Shown: positions 52,393 to 61,615 of the stretch, in pieces
Position numbering within the stretch: the stretch's first letter is position 1
How the letters are laid out: every line of letters begins with the position of its first letter
DNA from: CAZFDT01 sp964518335
GTDB lineage: Bacteria > Planctomycetota > Phycisphaerae > Phycisphaerales > Phycisphaeraceae
DNA: 64,000 nucleotides
NCBI GenBank assembly: GCA_964518335.1
Contig: CAZFDT010000001.1
Span: forward strand, 62,001-126,000
Direction of reading: 5' to 3'
Made by a program: the position numbers and the translations under genes
The notes under the pieces: generated by a model
The model's input: only the letters and a program-made list of their open reading frames with translations
Told to the model about the DNA's origin: nothing
Database searches by the model: none

Positions 52393-54995
52393 GCGGCGCC
52401 TCCTCGCCGGTCGGCGCGTTCGCCGACGCTGACCATCGGGCTGGACGCGGCGTGGCTGAGGTAGGTGCGGGCCAGGGCGTCGCTGAGTCGGGGCAGGCGC
52501 GAGGCGAGGTTGTTGAGCACGAAGGCGAGGCCGCGGCGGAACCCGTCGTCGTCCACGGCGGCGAGCTGGCGCGGATCGCTGACGCGCAGATCGGTGAGCG
52601 CGGCCAGCACGAGCTGCTGCTCCTCGCTGCGGCTGGCGCTGCCGGGCCCGCCGCCCAGCGCGTTGGGCAGGTTCTCCACGTGGTTGAGCAGCGCCGCCAT
52701 CTGAAACGCCAGCGAGCGCGGGTTGGTCTCGTCGATCAGCAGCAGGTCCAGCACCGCCGCCACGCGCAACGTCGTCTGGTAGCGCGAGCGATAGGTCATC
52801 GAACTGTCGGCGACTTCGAGGATGGCTTCGAGCACCGACGGCTCGTGCGGGTGGGTGCGGCCCAGGGCGCTGGCGACCAGGCGGATCGTGTGAACGCCCC
52901 GCTCGATGCGGCGTCCGATGTCGAGGAACCGCCAGCCCTGCCCGCGCGTCATGCTCTCCATGCCCAGCCCGCTGAACGCGCTGAGCGTGATCACCAGGCG
53001 GTTGAGCAGCGTCGCCACTTCGCCGACCACCGGCCGATCGCCCTGGGCCGTGGACACCTCGCGCACGTCCAGGTGCAACTGGTTGATGATCCGCCAGGCG
53101 TCGAGCGAGATGCGGTCGCGCACGACCGAGGCGAGGTTGAACGCGCGGTCGAGTGTGGCTCGCAGGCTGGTGTAGTGCTCGCGGTCGAGCAGCAGCGTGC
53201 GGATGCGGTCCTCCAGGCGCAGGGGATCGGTCAGGGGCAGCGCGGCGTGGTGCATGTCATCGCCGAACGACCCGACGCCCATGGCCTGGGCGGCGGCCAG
53301 CAGCACGGGCAGCTCGGGCGTGCCGCCGAGCGAGTCGATCGTCAGGCGGTCGAGGATGGCGCGGAAGAGGCGGACGGTGTCCTCGGCGCGTTCGACGTAG
53401 CGTCCGAGCCAGTAGAGGTTATCTGCAACGCGGCTGGGCAGCTCGGCGCCGCGGCGGACGACGGTGACGGCGCTGTGCTCGGGTTCGAGAAGGCTGAAGG
53501 AGCTCACGGGCCCGTCGGCGAGGACCCAGGTGTCCTTGCTGCCGCCGCCGCGCTGCATGGAGACGACCAGGGACTCGGCGGAGATGCTCGTGCGGGTGAG
53601 TCCGCCGGGCATGGCGCTGTAGGAGTCGTCGCAGCGGACGACGTAGGTGCGCAGGACGACGTGGCGTGGCTCGACCTTGCCGCCGCGCCACACGGGGGCG
53701 GTGGACAGGGGCACGCGTTCCTGGGCGATCCAGTGGTGCGGCCGGGCCTCGATGCGGGCGATGAGCTTGTGCCGCTCGGCATCGGAGAGCATGTCGCCGA
53801 AGTGCGGGTCGCTGCCCAGCGCGCCGAAGGCCGGCTTGACGACGAGGCGGTCGATGCGGGCGGTCACCTCGCGGCGCTCGCGCTGCTGGCCGCACCACCA
53901 GGTGGCGACGGAGGGCAACTGCAGCTCCTCGCCGAGCAGGTGTCGGCACAGGCCGGGCAGGAACGCCATCAGCGCCGGCGACTCGACCACGCCGCTGCCC
54001 AGGGCGTTGGCGATGGTCACGTGGCCCGCGTGGGCCGCCTGCACCAGCCCGGGGATGCCCAGCGTCGAGTCGGGGCGAAGGTCCAGCGGGTCGCAGAAGT
54101 CGTCGTCCATGCGGCGGATGATGACATCGACCTGCACGAGGCCGCCCAGGGTCTTGAGGTAGATCTTGTTGTCTCGAAAGGTCAGGTCGCCGCCTTCGAC
54201 GAGGGTGTAGCCCAGGTAGCGTGCGAGGTAGGCGTGCTCGAAGTAGGTCTCGTTGAACGGGCCGGGCGTGAGCAGGACGATCTTGGGATCGTTGCGGCCG
54301 CGGGGCGCCAGGTCGCGCAACGTCTCGCGCAGCTTGCCGAAGTAGGTCGCCAGGCGCTGCACATTGCAGTCGCGGAAGGCCTCGGGGAGCGTGCGCGAGA
54401 CGACGATGCGGTTCTCCAGTGCGTAGCCGGCGCCGCTGGGGGCCTGCACGCGATCGCCCAGCACCCACCACTGCCCGTCGGGTGAGCGGGCCAGATCGGC
54501 GGCGTACTGCACCAGGTGGGCCGCGCCCGGCACGGGGATGCCGTGGCACGGCCGCAGAAAGCCCGGATGGGCGAAGACCAGCTCCGGCGGGAGCAGGCCA
54601 TCGTGGAGCAGGCGCTGCGGGCCGTAAAGGTCGGCGATGATGAGGTTCAGCAGCGTGGCGCGCTGCACGAGACCGGCCTCGATGCGACGCCAATCGGCGG
54701 GGTCGATCACCAGCGGCAGCGGATCGAGGGCCCAGGGTCGGTCCATGCCCTGCGGATCGCCATAGACGTTGTAGGTGACGCCGTGCTCGTGGATGAGCCG
54801 GCCTGCGGCCTCCCAGCGGCGGGGCAGCTCGTCGGGGCGCATGCGATCCATGGCCGTGAGCAGCGCGTGCCAGTGCCCCCGCCGCACGCCCTGGGCGTCG
54901 GTCATTTCGTCGAACACGCCTCGGACGGTGCGATATCCGCGACAAAACACGTCGCCCGGCGCGGTCTCGACCCGTTGTGTCGCCATATCGCCCAT
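52389..54995 (-). CDS. Fused circularly permuted ATP-grasp (type 2) and alpha-E protein
   Basis: An 868-residue protein. Residues ~1-500 are the circularly permuted ATP-grasp domain (DUF404/407 type): GVTYNVYGDPQGMDRPWALDPLPLVI, APSGAGYALENRIVVSR, LLTPGPFNETYFEHAYLARYLG and VVKPAFGALGSDPHFG. Residues ~545-860 are the alpha-E domain (DUF403): LPSRVADNLYWLGRYVERAEDTVRL and FLDIGRRIERGVHTIRL. These parts are encoded separately in many bacteria. The set is proposed to form amide or peptide bonds and to act with transglutaminase-like partners; the product is unknown. ATG 54995 or 54986 could be the start. Confidence 0.92.
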   Translation of the reverse strand: MGDMATQRVETAPGDVFCRGYRTVRGVFDEMTDAQGVRRGHWHALLTAMDRMRPDELPRRWEAAGRLIHEHGVTYNVYGDPQGMDRPWALDPLPLVIDPADWRRIEAGLVQRATLLNLIIADLYGPQRLLHDGLLPPELVFAHPGFLRPCHGIPVPGAAHLVQYAADLARSPDGQWWVLGDRVQAPSGAGYALENRIVVSRTLPEAFRDCNVQRLATYFGKLRETLRDLAPRGRNDPKIVLLTPGPFNETYFEHAYLARYLGYTLVEGGDLTFRDNKIYLKTLGGLVQVDVIIRRMDDDFCDPLDLRPDSTLGIPGLVQAAHAGHVTIANALGSGVVESPALMAFLPGLCRHLLGEELQLPSVATWWCGQQRERREVTARIDRLVVKPAFGALGSDPHFGDMLSDAERHKLIARIEARPHHWIAQERVPLSTAPVWRGGKVEPRHVVLRTYVVRCDDSYSAMPGGLTRTSISAESLVVSMQRGGGSKDTWVLADGPVSSFSLLEPEHSAVTVVRRGAELPSRVADNLYWLGRYVERAEDTVRLFRAILDRLTIDSLGGTPELPVLLAAAQAMGVGSFGDDMHHAALPLTDPLRLEDRIRTLLLDREHYTSLRATLDRAFNLASVVRDRISLDAWRIINQLHLDVREVSTAQGDRPVVGEVATLLNRLVITLSAFSGLGMESMTRGQGWRFLDIGRRIERGVHTIRLVASALGRTHPHEPSVLEAILEVADSSMTYRSRYQTTLRVAAVLDLLLIDETNPRSLAFQMAALLNHVENLPNALGGGPGSASRSEEQQLVLAALTDLRVSDPRQLAAVDDDGFRRGLAFVLNNLASRLPRLSDALARTYLSHAASSPMVSVGERADRRGGAA

Positions 54996-55137
54996 TGCAG
55001 CCGGACTCTTCCCGGCGTCTTCGCACCCGAGCAGGCAGGACCGAAGCGCCCAACACGATATCGGCAGAATCGCCCTTTGGCGACTGGCGCCGGCGAACGT
55101 CGCGACGCCCGCGGCGGTTGTGATAGGCTTTTCCGCC

Positions 55138-56052
55138 ATGAAGATCGTCCGACAGGCCCGCCCCACGCTCACGCCGGTGGAGTTGGACGTGGGCGACGAA
55201 CTGCAGTTGACGCTCGCCGATGGCGTAATGCGACGCATCGTGGTGGCCGCTGCGCACGCCGGCGTGGACCGCCGAGGCGTCGTCGCCAACGGCCAGCGAG
55301 AGGGCGTCCTGAGCTATCGCATCGCGTGTACGCTCCAAATCGACGGGCAGGTGGTGCAAATGGTGCGGACGATCCCATCGCAGGAGAACTTCCGGCCGCC
55401 GCCTCGGGCGCTGGGACTGCGACTGTGGCTCGATGCCGTGGACGACATCTTCAGCTTCCTCGAGGAGAAGCATGGTTCGTGTCGGCCCAAGCGCAAGGTG
55501 CGCCTGGCGGTGTGGGACGAGCGATCTCGCATCTGTCCGCTGCTGTTGCACCCGTGGTGTCCGCTGCCCGAAGGCGGGCTGCGCGTCGAGCAGTGCTATC
55601 GCGGCGAGGACACCTGGCTGGGTCCATACGACGGAGACGCGGCGCATGGCGGGCTTGACATCAACCATCCCGCCGGCACGCCGCTGTGGACTCCACTTCA
55701 CATCGACTCGCACGAGCTGTTCGACCGCGTGGGCATGGGCGCCAACAACAACCGCTGGCGCGGGCTGCACCACTGGCCCGACGGCTCGACGTGGGTGCTG
55801 CAGTCGCACCACCTGATCCGCCTGCTCGTGCCCGAGGGCGAGCCGATCTCCGCCGGCACGCACTACGCCGAGGCCGCCGGCGTGCTCCCGGGCTTCCACG
55901 AGCACAGCCACTTCGTCTTCCGCGTCCGCACCGAGGGCGAAGAAATCTCCCTCGACCCGTGGCTCCTGTTCTGGCAGATGTACGAGGACCGCAGGGCTAC
56001 TGCAGCACGAGAGGCGCTTTCATTCGGGAATCACCGTCAGCCGCGCAGCTGA
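55138..56052 (+). CDS. M23/LytM-like putative metallopeptidase
   Basis: A 304-residue protein without a clear signal peptide. The N-terminal ~130 residues are beta-rich and unassigned. The second half has AHGGLDINHPAGTPLWTPL: His170 and Asp174 fit the HxxxD zinc motif of M23 peptidases, and HEHSHFVFRV (His254/256/258) supplies HxH. The family usually cleaves Gly-rich or peptidoglycan cross-links. The motif spacing is unusual, so a non-catalytic LytM relative is possible. It is divergent from the ATP-grasp/alpha-E gene across 142 bases, hinting at a shared peptide-bond theme. Confidence 0.6.
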   Translation: MKIVRQARPTLTPVELDVGDELQLTLADGVMRRIVVAAAHAGVDRRGVVANGQREGVLSYRIACTLQIDGQVVQMVRTIPSQENFRPPPRALGLRLWLDAVDDIFSFLEEKHGSCRPKRKVRLAVWDERSRICPLLLHPWCPLPEGGLRVEQCYRGEDTWLGPYDGDAAHGGLDINHPAGTPLWTPLHIDSHELFDRVGMGANNNRWRGLHHWPDGSTWVLQSHHLIRLLVPEGEPISAGTHYAEAAGVLPGFHEHSHFVFRVRTEGEEISLDPWLLFWQMYEDRRATAAREALSFGNHRQPRS

Positions 56053-56143
56053 CGTCGATAAGACTCGCGGACGAAAGCGGCTGTCCTTCCATCATGTCTT
56101 CGATGGCGGCCATGCCCGTATTCCACCGGTCAGGCCGGTTGGG

Positions 56144-58849
56144 TCAGGCCTGTGTACGCGGCGCCAGCTCCTCGTGGGCGCGGGTGATCAGCGCGGTCCA
56201 GCCGGTCTGGTGGGCGGCGCCCAGGCCGCGGCCGGTCTCGCCGTGGAAGAATTCGTGGAACTCGAGCTGGCCCCGGAAACTGGGGCGGCCCGCCAGCGGG
56301 TGGTCGGCGCCGAAGCACGGACGCACGCCGTCCCTTCCGGGGGCGGGGGCGGGGGCGGGGGTGAACAAACTCGCCATGCGGCGGCACAGCTCGGTGGCGA
56401 CCTGATCGAGTGTCATCATCACGCCCGAGCCCGTCGGGCACTCGACGCGCAGCGTGTCGCCGTAGAACAGGGCGTACCGCTGCAGCGCCTCGACCAGCAG
56501 GTAATTGAGCGGCAGCCACACCGGCCCGCGCCAGTTGCTGTTGCCCCCGAACAGGTCGGTGTCGCCCTCGCCCGGCACGTAGCGCACGGTCCACTCGCGC
56601 CCGTCGTGGCGGAAGACGAACGGCTCGCGCTCGTGGACCTTCGACAGCGAGCGGATGCCGAAAGGCGACAAGAACTCGCTCTCGTCGAGCATGTAGCGCA
56701 GCACGCGCTGCAGCCGCTCCTTGGTGGGGATGGCCAGCAGGAACTGGTCGGCCTGCTGGGCGCTTTCCTCGAGATAGGTGATGTACTGGGCCAGGTCGTG
56801 GCGGTACTGCACGAACCACCGGGTGCGCTTGCGGAACCCGTGCAGCGCGTCGAAGTCGGCGCGGTCGAACAGCTCGACGGCCAGCAGCGGGATGAGCCCG
56901 ACGATCGAGCGGACGCGCAGCGGCGTGTTGGTCGTGCCGATGCGGACCTGGTCGTAGTAGAACCCGTCCTGTTCGTTCCACAGTCCGCTGCCGCCGAGCG
57001 TGTTGATGGCGTCGGCGATGTGGATGAAGTGCTCGAAGAACTTGGAGGTCATGTCCTCGTAGCCCGCCCCGTGCCGCGCCAGCTCCAGCGCCATCGACAG
57101 CATGGTTCCGCAGTAGAACGCCATCCACGCGGTGCCGTCGGCCTGCTGCAGATAACCTCCCGTGGGCAGCGGCTGCGAGCGGTCGAACACGCCGACGTTG
57201 TCCAGTCCCAGGAACCCGCCGCTGAAAAGATGGCGGCCCTCCTGGTCCTTGCGGTTGACCCACCACGTGAAGTTCAAGAGCAGCTTCTGAAAGCACGACG
57301 CGAGAAAGTCGATGTCGCGCCCCCCGCGCGGGCCGGTCATCTTGTACACCCGCCACACCGCCCAGGCATGCACCGGCGGGTTCACATCGCACAGCGCCCA
57401 CTCGTACGCGGGGATCTGACCGTTGGGGTGCATGTACCACTCGCGCAGGAACAGGCACAACTGCGACTTGGCGAAGTGCGGATCGAGGTGCGCAAACGGG
57501 ATCATGTGGAACGCCAGGTCCCACGCGGCGTACCACGGGTACTCCCACTTGTCGGGCATCGAGATCACGTCGCGGTTGAACAGGTGGGGCCAGTCGGCGT
57601 TGCGCCCCTTTTTCCGGGCCCGCGGCGGCGGAGGCATCGCCGGGTCGCCGTCGATCCAGTCCTCGACGACGTAGTGATAAAACTGCTTGGACCACAGCAG
57701 CGACGCATACGCCTGCCGCGACACCAGGCGCTGATCCTCGTCCAGGCCCGCCGGCATGACGCTGGCGTAAAAGGCGTCGGCCTCCGCCATCCTCGCCGCC
57801 AGCACCGCGTCGAACGCCTTCGCCACCACGCGCGACTTGTCCCCCGGCTCGCCACGCGTCAGCCGCAATCGCACCGTCGCCTCGCCCCCGGCAGGCAACT
57901 GCAGCACATAATGCGCCGCCGCCTTCGTCCCCTTCGCGTCGGGCTTGACCGCGCTCGCGTCGCCGTCCACCAGCCAGCGATGAAACGCGTCTTTCACGTA
58001 AGGCGTGTACGTCGCCGCGCCGTACAGCCGCTGCGTGTTCGTCTCGTTCTCCGTGAACACCACCCCGGGGAGCGTTCCATCCGGGCCGGCGCCGTGCTCG
58101 AACGTGAACTTGCCCAGCGTCTCGTGATCGGTCACCAGCCGCGACTCGTCGTGACGCCGGATCACCGGCTTAAGCGTGCAGCCCTCGTGCCGGCAGCCCC
58201 AGATCCACGTGTTGCGGAACCACAGCGTCGGCAGCAGGTGCAGCGTCGCCGCCTCCGGCCCGCGGTTCACCGCCGTGAGGCGAATCAGCATGTCGTTGTC
58301 GTCGGCCTTGGCGTACTCGACGAACACGTCGAAGTAGCGGTCGTCGTCGAACACGCCCGTGTCCGCCAGCTCGAACTCGCGCTCGGACTTGCCGCGGCGG
58401 CGGTTCTCCTCGACGAGTCGACCGTAAGGAAACGCCGCCTGCGGATACTTGTAAAGACCCTTGGCATACGCGTACGTCGGCGTCGCGTCGAGGTAGTAGT
58501 AAAGCTCCTTCACGTCCTCGCCGTGGTTGCCCTCAGGCCCCGACAGGCCGAACAGTCGCTCCTTCAGAATCGCGTCGCGCCCGTTCCACATCGCCAGGGC
58601 AAAGCACAGCCGACACTCGCGATCGCAAAACCCGAGGATGCCGTCCTCCCCCCAGCGGTACGCCCGGCTGCGCGCCTGATCGTGCGGCAGATAGTCCCAT
58701 GCGCTGCCGTCAGCCGAGTAGTCCTCGCGCACGGTGCCCCACTGCCGCTCCGACAGATACGTTCCCCATCGCTTCCAGTTCTTCGTGCGCTGCGCGTCCT
58801 CGTGCAGCCTCGCGCGCTCGGCGGCGATCGACATGCTCCGTCCGCTCAT
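56144..58849 (-). CDS. GH63-like glucosidase (MGH1-type glycoside hydrolase)
   Basis: A 901-residue protein. The N-terminal part (WKRWGTYLSERQWGTVREDY, then AYRWGEDGILGFCDRECRLCFALA) and the (alpha/alpha)6 barrel with LFNRDVISMPDKWEYPWYAAWDLAF and GNSNWRGPVWLPLNYLL match bacterial GH63-like proteins annotated as glucosidase or mannosyl-oligosaccharide glucosidase. The catalytic acids of GH63 should lie near WEYPWYAAWD and in the C-terminal barrel, but I cannot assign them safely. A PAPAPAP stretch near residue 835 is encoded by a GGGGGC repeat. It is cytoplasmic by lack of signal. The start may be ATG 58834. Confidence 0.88.
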   Translation of the reverse strand: MSGRSMSIAAERARLHEDAQRTKNWKRWGTYLSERQWGTVREDYSADGSAWDYLPHDQARSRAYRWGEDGILGFCDRECRLCFALAMWNGRDAILKERLFGLSGPEGNHGEDVKELYYYLDATPTYAYAKGLYKYPQAAFPYGRLVEENRRRGKSEREFELADTGVFDDDRYFDVFVEYAKADDNDMLIRLTAVNRGPEAATLHLLPTLWFRNTWIWGCRHEGCTLKPVIRRHDESRLVTDHETLGKFTFEHGAGPDGTLPGVVFTENETNTQRLYGAATYTPYVKDAFHRWLVDGDASAVKPDAKGTKAAAHYVLQLPAGGEATVRLRLTRGEPGDKSRVVAKAFDAVLAARMAEADAFYASVMPAGLDEDQRLVSRQAYASLLWSKQFYHYVVEDWIDGDPAMPPPPRARKKGRNADWPHLFNRDVISMPDKWEYPWYAAWDLAFHMIPFAHLDPHFAKSQLCLFLREWYMHPNGQIPAYEWALCDVNPPVHAWAVWRVYKMTGPRGGRDIDFLASCFQKLLLNFTWWVNRKDQEGRHLFSGGFLGLDNVGVFDRSQPLPTGGYLQQADGTAWMAFYCGTMLSMALELARHGAGYEDMTSKFFEHFIHIADAINTLGGSGLWNEQDGFYYDQVRIGTTNTPLRVRSIVGLIPLLAVELFDRADFDALHGFRKRTRWFVQYRHDLAQYITYLEESAQQADQFLLAIPTKERLQRVLRYMLDESEFLSPFGIRSLSKVHEREPFVFRHDGREWTVRYVPGEGDTDLFGGNSNWRGPVWLPLNYLLVEALQRYALFYGDTLRVECPTGSGVMMTLDQVATELCRRMASLFTPAPAPAPGRDGVRPCFGADHPLAGRPSFRGQLEFHEFFHGETGRGLGAAHQTGWTALITRAHEELAPRTQA

Positions 58850-58891
58850 GGGGAGCAGTGTACCAAGCGGATCGTGCGCTCGCGGTGACTC

Positions 58892-59728
58892 CTATTCGGA
58901 CGGGGCTGGTTCCAGGTGCCGGCGCAGGAAGGTTACGGTGCGCGACCAGGACGCGGCGGCGGCCTTGGCGTTGGCGCCGTCGCGGCCGTCCTGCTGACGC
59001 AGGAACCCGTGCCCGGCGCCGTCATGCACGATCGCTTCGAAGGATCGCTCGGCCGCCTTCATCGCCTCCTGCGTGGCGGGCACAGTTGCCGTGACCCGCG
59101 CGTCGTCGCCGCCGTAGTGGCCCAGCACGGGGCACGTCACCGTACGCACGGCGTCGGCGTCGGCGGGGCCGCTGCCGTAGTACACCACCGAGGCCTTGAG
59201 CCCCGGCAGATGCGCTGCGTACTTGAACGCCACGCTCCCGCCCCAGCAGAACCCGATCACCGCCGATCTGACCGACGTGGAAGGCAGGTCGATGGCATAC
59301 GCGCGCACCGCGTCGAGCCTGGCCGCCACTTCCTCATCGCTCAGGTCGCGCACCGCCGCACGCACCGCGTCGCCCTCGAACGCTTGCGTCCCGCCGCCGC
59401 CCGGCCCCTTGCCCGACAGCAGGTCCGGGGCCACTGCAACAAACCCCTCCGCCGCAAGCGCGTCGGCCACACCGCGCACCCAGTCCGTCAGCCCGAAAAT
59501 CTCGTGGATCACCACCACCACCGGCGCGGGGTCCGCCCGCTCCGGATACACCACCCACGTCCGTATCGCCGTCTGGCCCTTTCGCATCTCCACATCCACC
59601 CACTCCCCATGCCGCGGCGACTTCACCAGCGCCTCGCCCGCGCCCTCCCCCGCCGCCGGCAACGCCCACGCCGCCGCCGCACACACGCACACCACCGCCG
59701 CACTCGCCAAGGTCATCTGCAGCATCAT
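58892..59728 (-). CDS. Exported dienelactone-hydrolase-family protein
   Basis: A 278-residue alpha/beta hydrolase. A signal peptide (MMLQMTLASAAVVCVCAAAA and following WALPAAGEG) is unusual for this mostly cytoplasmic family. The catalytic Cys161 is in GFCWGGSVAFKYA, the acid is probably in YGGDDARV and the His in DGAGHGFL. Family members cleave dienelactone or related esters; Cys instead of Ser as nucleophile is typical. AAGGAG lies 5 bases before ATG 59728. It is separated from the next gene upstream by 77 bases that include an 8-bp inverted repeat. Confidence 0.9.
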   Translation of the reverse strand: MMLQMTLASAAVVCVCAAAAWALPAAGEGAGEALVKSPRHGEWVDVEMRKGQTAIRTWVVYPERADPAPVVVVIHEIFGLTDWVRGVADALAAEGFVAVAPDLLSGKGPGGGGTQAFEGDAVRAAVRDLSDEEVAARLDAVRAYAIDLPSTSVRSAVIGFCWGGSVAFKYAAHLPGLKASVVYYGSGPADADAVRTVTCPVLGHYGGDDARVTATVPATQEAMKAAERSFEAIVHDGAGHGFLRQQDGRDGANAKAAAASWSRTVTFLRRHLEPAPSE

Positions 59729-59743
59729 CGATCTCCTTGTGTT

Positions 59744-59783
59744 GGCTATAGGGCATGAACGTCCAGACCGATCAACTATAGCC
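59744..59783. promoter_or_regulatory. Inverted repeat GGCTATAG / CTATAGCC upstream of the dienelactone hydrolase gene
   Basis: GGCTATAG at 59744-59751 and CTATAGCC at 59776-59783, 24 bases apart, both containing the palindrome CTATAG. It lies 16 bases before the start codon on the minus strand; possibly an operator or promoter box pair. Confidence 0.4.
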
Positions 59784-59805
59784 CCGGCCCTGGCGTCTGC
59801 GGCCG

Positions 59806-60858
59806 TCAGTCCTCGATGAGGCGATGTGCAGCGACCACCACGGGATGCCCCGGTGCGATGGCCACGGCGCGGCGAACCAGCCGAGCGGCGCGAGCGCGGC
59901 GGCCGGCGACCCAGTCGTGATAGGCATCGGCGATGAGGCGCACTGCAGCAGCATTGCGCATTGCCTGCTCGTGACGCGACGCCTCCATGTCGTGCAGTTG
60001 CGTCAGGACGTGGCGAATCTCACCGTGAACGTCTGAGGGGGCGGTGATGATGAGGCTGCTGGCGACCATGCGGCTCATGATGACCTCGCCCCCGAGAGTG
60101 TGCCATTCCTCAGGCCGGCCGCAGGTGTTCTGAATCAGCGTGACGAGTTCCTCGACGATTCCGGCAATCTCCGGATCGATGGTATCGTCGGGAGCAGGGG
60201 GAACCCATTGCGGGGTCGATCCGCCCGAGTTCGTGCCGGACAGCGCGTGGCTGAGGTCGAATACGGGTTGAGGCGGCATGGTTCGGAAATAGACGTCAAG
60301 CCGGCGGTTCAGTTGAGCTTCATGCCGGCCGGCTTCCTCGGCGGAGACATACATCGCCGGGCGGAGCATCGCATGAACCAAGCCGCGCATCGGATAGACC
60401 ACGCTCACGCGGTGACGGCGACGGGCAAGACGTTGCGTGGTGACATGGATCACGCCCTCCGTGACGACGTAGTCCAAAGGGTCGAATTCACTGATCGTGC
60501 AGTGATCCAGCCCCTGTCGCAAGACGGCGCGGGCTGGCACGTCGTGGAGGACAAGCGTGACGGGGAGGTCGCCGGTGACGCCGACGACTTCGAGGTTCGG
60601 CCAGTCCACGGTGACGTTGATCCCCGAAACGTCCCGATATTGCTCGATGAAACGGGCCAGTGTCGTACCGGTGACGTCCATCGACATCGCTCGGTCGAGT
60701 TGCCGAATCACGCGCCGATCAGCTTCTGACATGGGTGGGACAGGCAGGGCCGGCCAATCCGGGGACGCCGAGGGCGCTGGTCGCACATTGCACCCCGTCG
60801 CCAGCAGAATCACAGGTAGAACCAGCGTCGCTGCCCATCCCGGCTGCTTGGAAGTCAT
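59806..60858 (-). CDS. Lipoprotein with secretin N-terminal/STN-like domain
   Basis: A 350-residue protein. Its signal peptide ends in the lipobox LATGC (Cys23). Residues ~65-130 (TLARFIEQYRDVSGINVTVD, then LPVTLVLHDVPARAVLRQGL) resemble the secretin/TonB short N-terminal (STN) domain found in many planctomycete proteins. A second short beta segment (SLIITAPSDVHGEIRHVLTQL) resembles a secretin N1-like element. There is no secretin pore domain, so it is probably a periplasmic accessory protein of unknown partner. ATG 60858 is the first start that gives a signal peptide. Confidence 0.75.
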   Translation of the reverse strand: MTSKQPGWAATLVLPVILLATGCNVRPAPSASPDWPALPVPPMSEADRRVIRQLDRAMSMDVTGTTLARFIEQYRDVSGINVTVDWPNLEVVGVTGDLPVTLVLHDVPARAVLRQGLDHCTISEFDPLDYVVTEGVIHVTTQRLARRRHRVSVVYPMRGLVHAMLRPAMYVSAEEAGRHEAQLNRRLDVYFRTMPPQPVFDLSHALSGTNSGGSTPQWVPPAPDDTIDPEIAGIVEELVTLIQNTCGRPEEWHTLGGEVIMSRMVASSLIITAPSDVHGEIRHVLTQLHDMEASRHEQAMRNAAAVRLIADAYHDWVAGRRARAARLVRRAVAIAPGHPVVVAAHRLIED

Positions 60859-60952
60859 GGATGCAGTGTACCGTGTCGGGGCAGCCGGGGCCGGGGACGG
60901 CCCGGCTCGCTGGGAGGTTGCGGGCGGGGGCGGCGAGAGATACAAAGCAAGC

Positions 60953-61480
60953 ATGTGCGGGGGCGACCATCTTTTTGCGCAACTCGATCCGCATCTGACG
61001 ACCTGGCACATCACGTGGGGAACCTACGGCACGCGCCTGCATGGCGGGCACGCTGCGACAGTGGACCGCGACCACAACAAGCCGGGGCAGTCGTTCGTCA
61101 CGTTCGACCCGGTGCGCTATGAGCTGTCGCGCCAGTCGCTGCGATTTCCGCCGGTCGTGCTGACTGCGGCGCAACGGCAGTTCATCGAGGACGCGATCCC
61201 GTCGCTGAGCGATCGCGGCGGGTGGGGATTACGCGAGTGGGCGGCCCAGCCGAACCACGTGCATGTCGTGCTCGACATCGTGCCGACAATCCACGGCGAA
61301 CGAGTACGTCGGCTGCTCAAACGCTGGGTCACGCAGGCGCTGGACACGCCATGGCGCAGACGCCTCGGCGCGTCATGGTGGGCGGAGCAGGGATCCAACC
61401 GCGTGGTGGGCGACACGGCGTACCTGCACCAGGTGCTGCCCTACGTTCAACGCCAGCGAGCCCCGCGCGACGCTGCGTGA
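60953..61480 (+). CDS. REP-associated tyrosine transposase (RAYT)-like Y1 protein
   Basis: A 175-residue Y1/HUH-type protein. WHITWGTYGTRLHGG is the usual beginning, AAQPNHVHVVLDI carries the HUH (His-x-His) metal motif, and the terminal AYLHQVLPYVQRQR supplies the Tyr-bearing helix of the Y1_Tnp family. Single-domain RAYT-like proteins are usually domesticated and act on REP-type hairpins. A strong complex hairpin lies immediately 3' (61477-61528). No left-end partner was seen, so this is not a proven mobile element. The start is uncertain, with a weak ribosome site. Confidence 0.8.
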   Translation: MCGGDHLFAQLDPHLTTWHITWGTYGTRLHGGHAATVDRDHNKPGQSFVTFDPVRYELSRQSLRFPPVVLTAAQRQFIEDAIPSLSDRGGWGLREWAAQPNHVHVVLDIVPTIHGERVRRLLKRWVTQALDTPWRRRLGASWWAEQGSNRVVGDTAYLHQVLPYVQRQRAPRDAA

Positions 61481-61528
61481 TCGAGCCGGGCCGTCCACGG
61501 CCCCGGCGTGCCGGTGACGGCCGATCAC
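61477..61528 (+). repeat. Hairpin cluster at the 3' end of the RAYT-like gene
   Basis: An outer GTGATCG/CGATCAC pair (61477-61483, 61522-61528) encloses GGGCCGT-CC-ACGGCCC (61488-61503) and further CCGG pairing. It could be a terminator, a REP-like target or both. Confidence 0.5.
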
Positions 61529-61542
61529 ACCCCGATTTTTCC

Positions 61543-61570
61543 TTGACAACCCTCGATTGGGGGGCATACT
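61543..61570 (+). promoter_or_regulatory. Sigma70-type promoter of the third PEP-CTERM gene
   Basis: A perfect TTGACA (61543-61548), 16-base spacer and CATACT (61565-61570). The start codon follows 30-45 bases later. Confidence 0.7.
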
Positions 61571-61615
61571 TTTGTGAAGACGGAACCCCCCTCGTGGAGG
61601 ATGATTGGTGTGGTG

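Noticed and set aside
60953..61528. Complete IS200/IS605 element
   Set aside because: Only a RAYT-like protein and one 3' hairpin are seen; there is no left-end hairpin, TnpB or duplicate copy.
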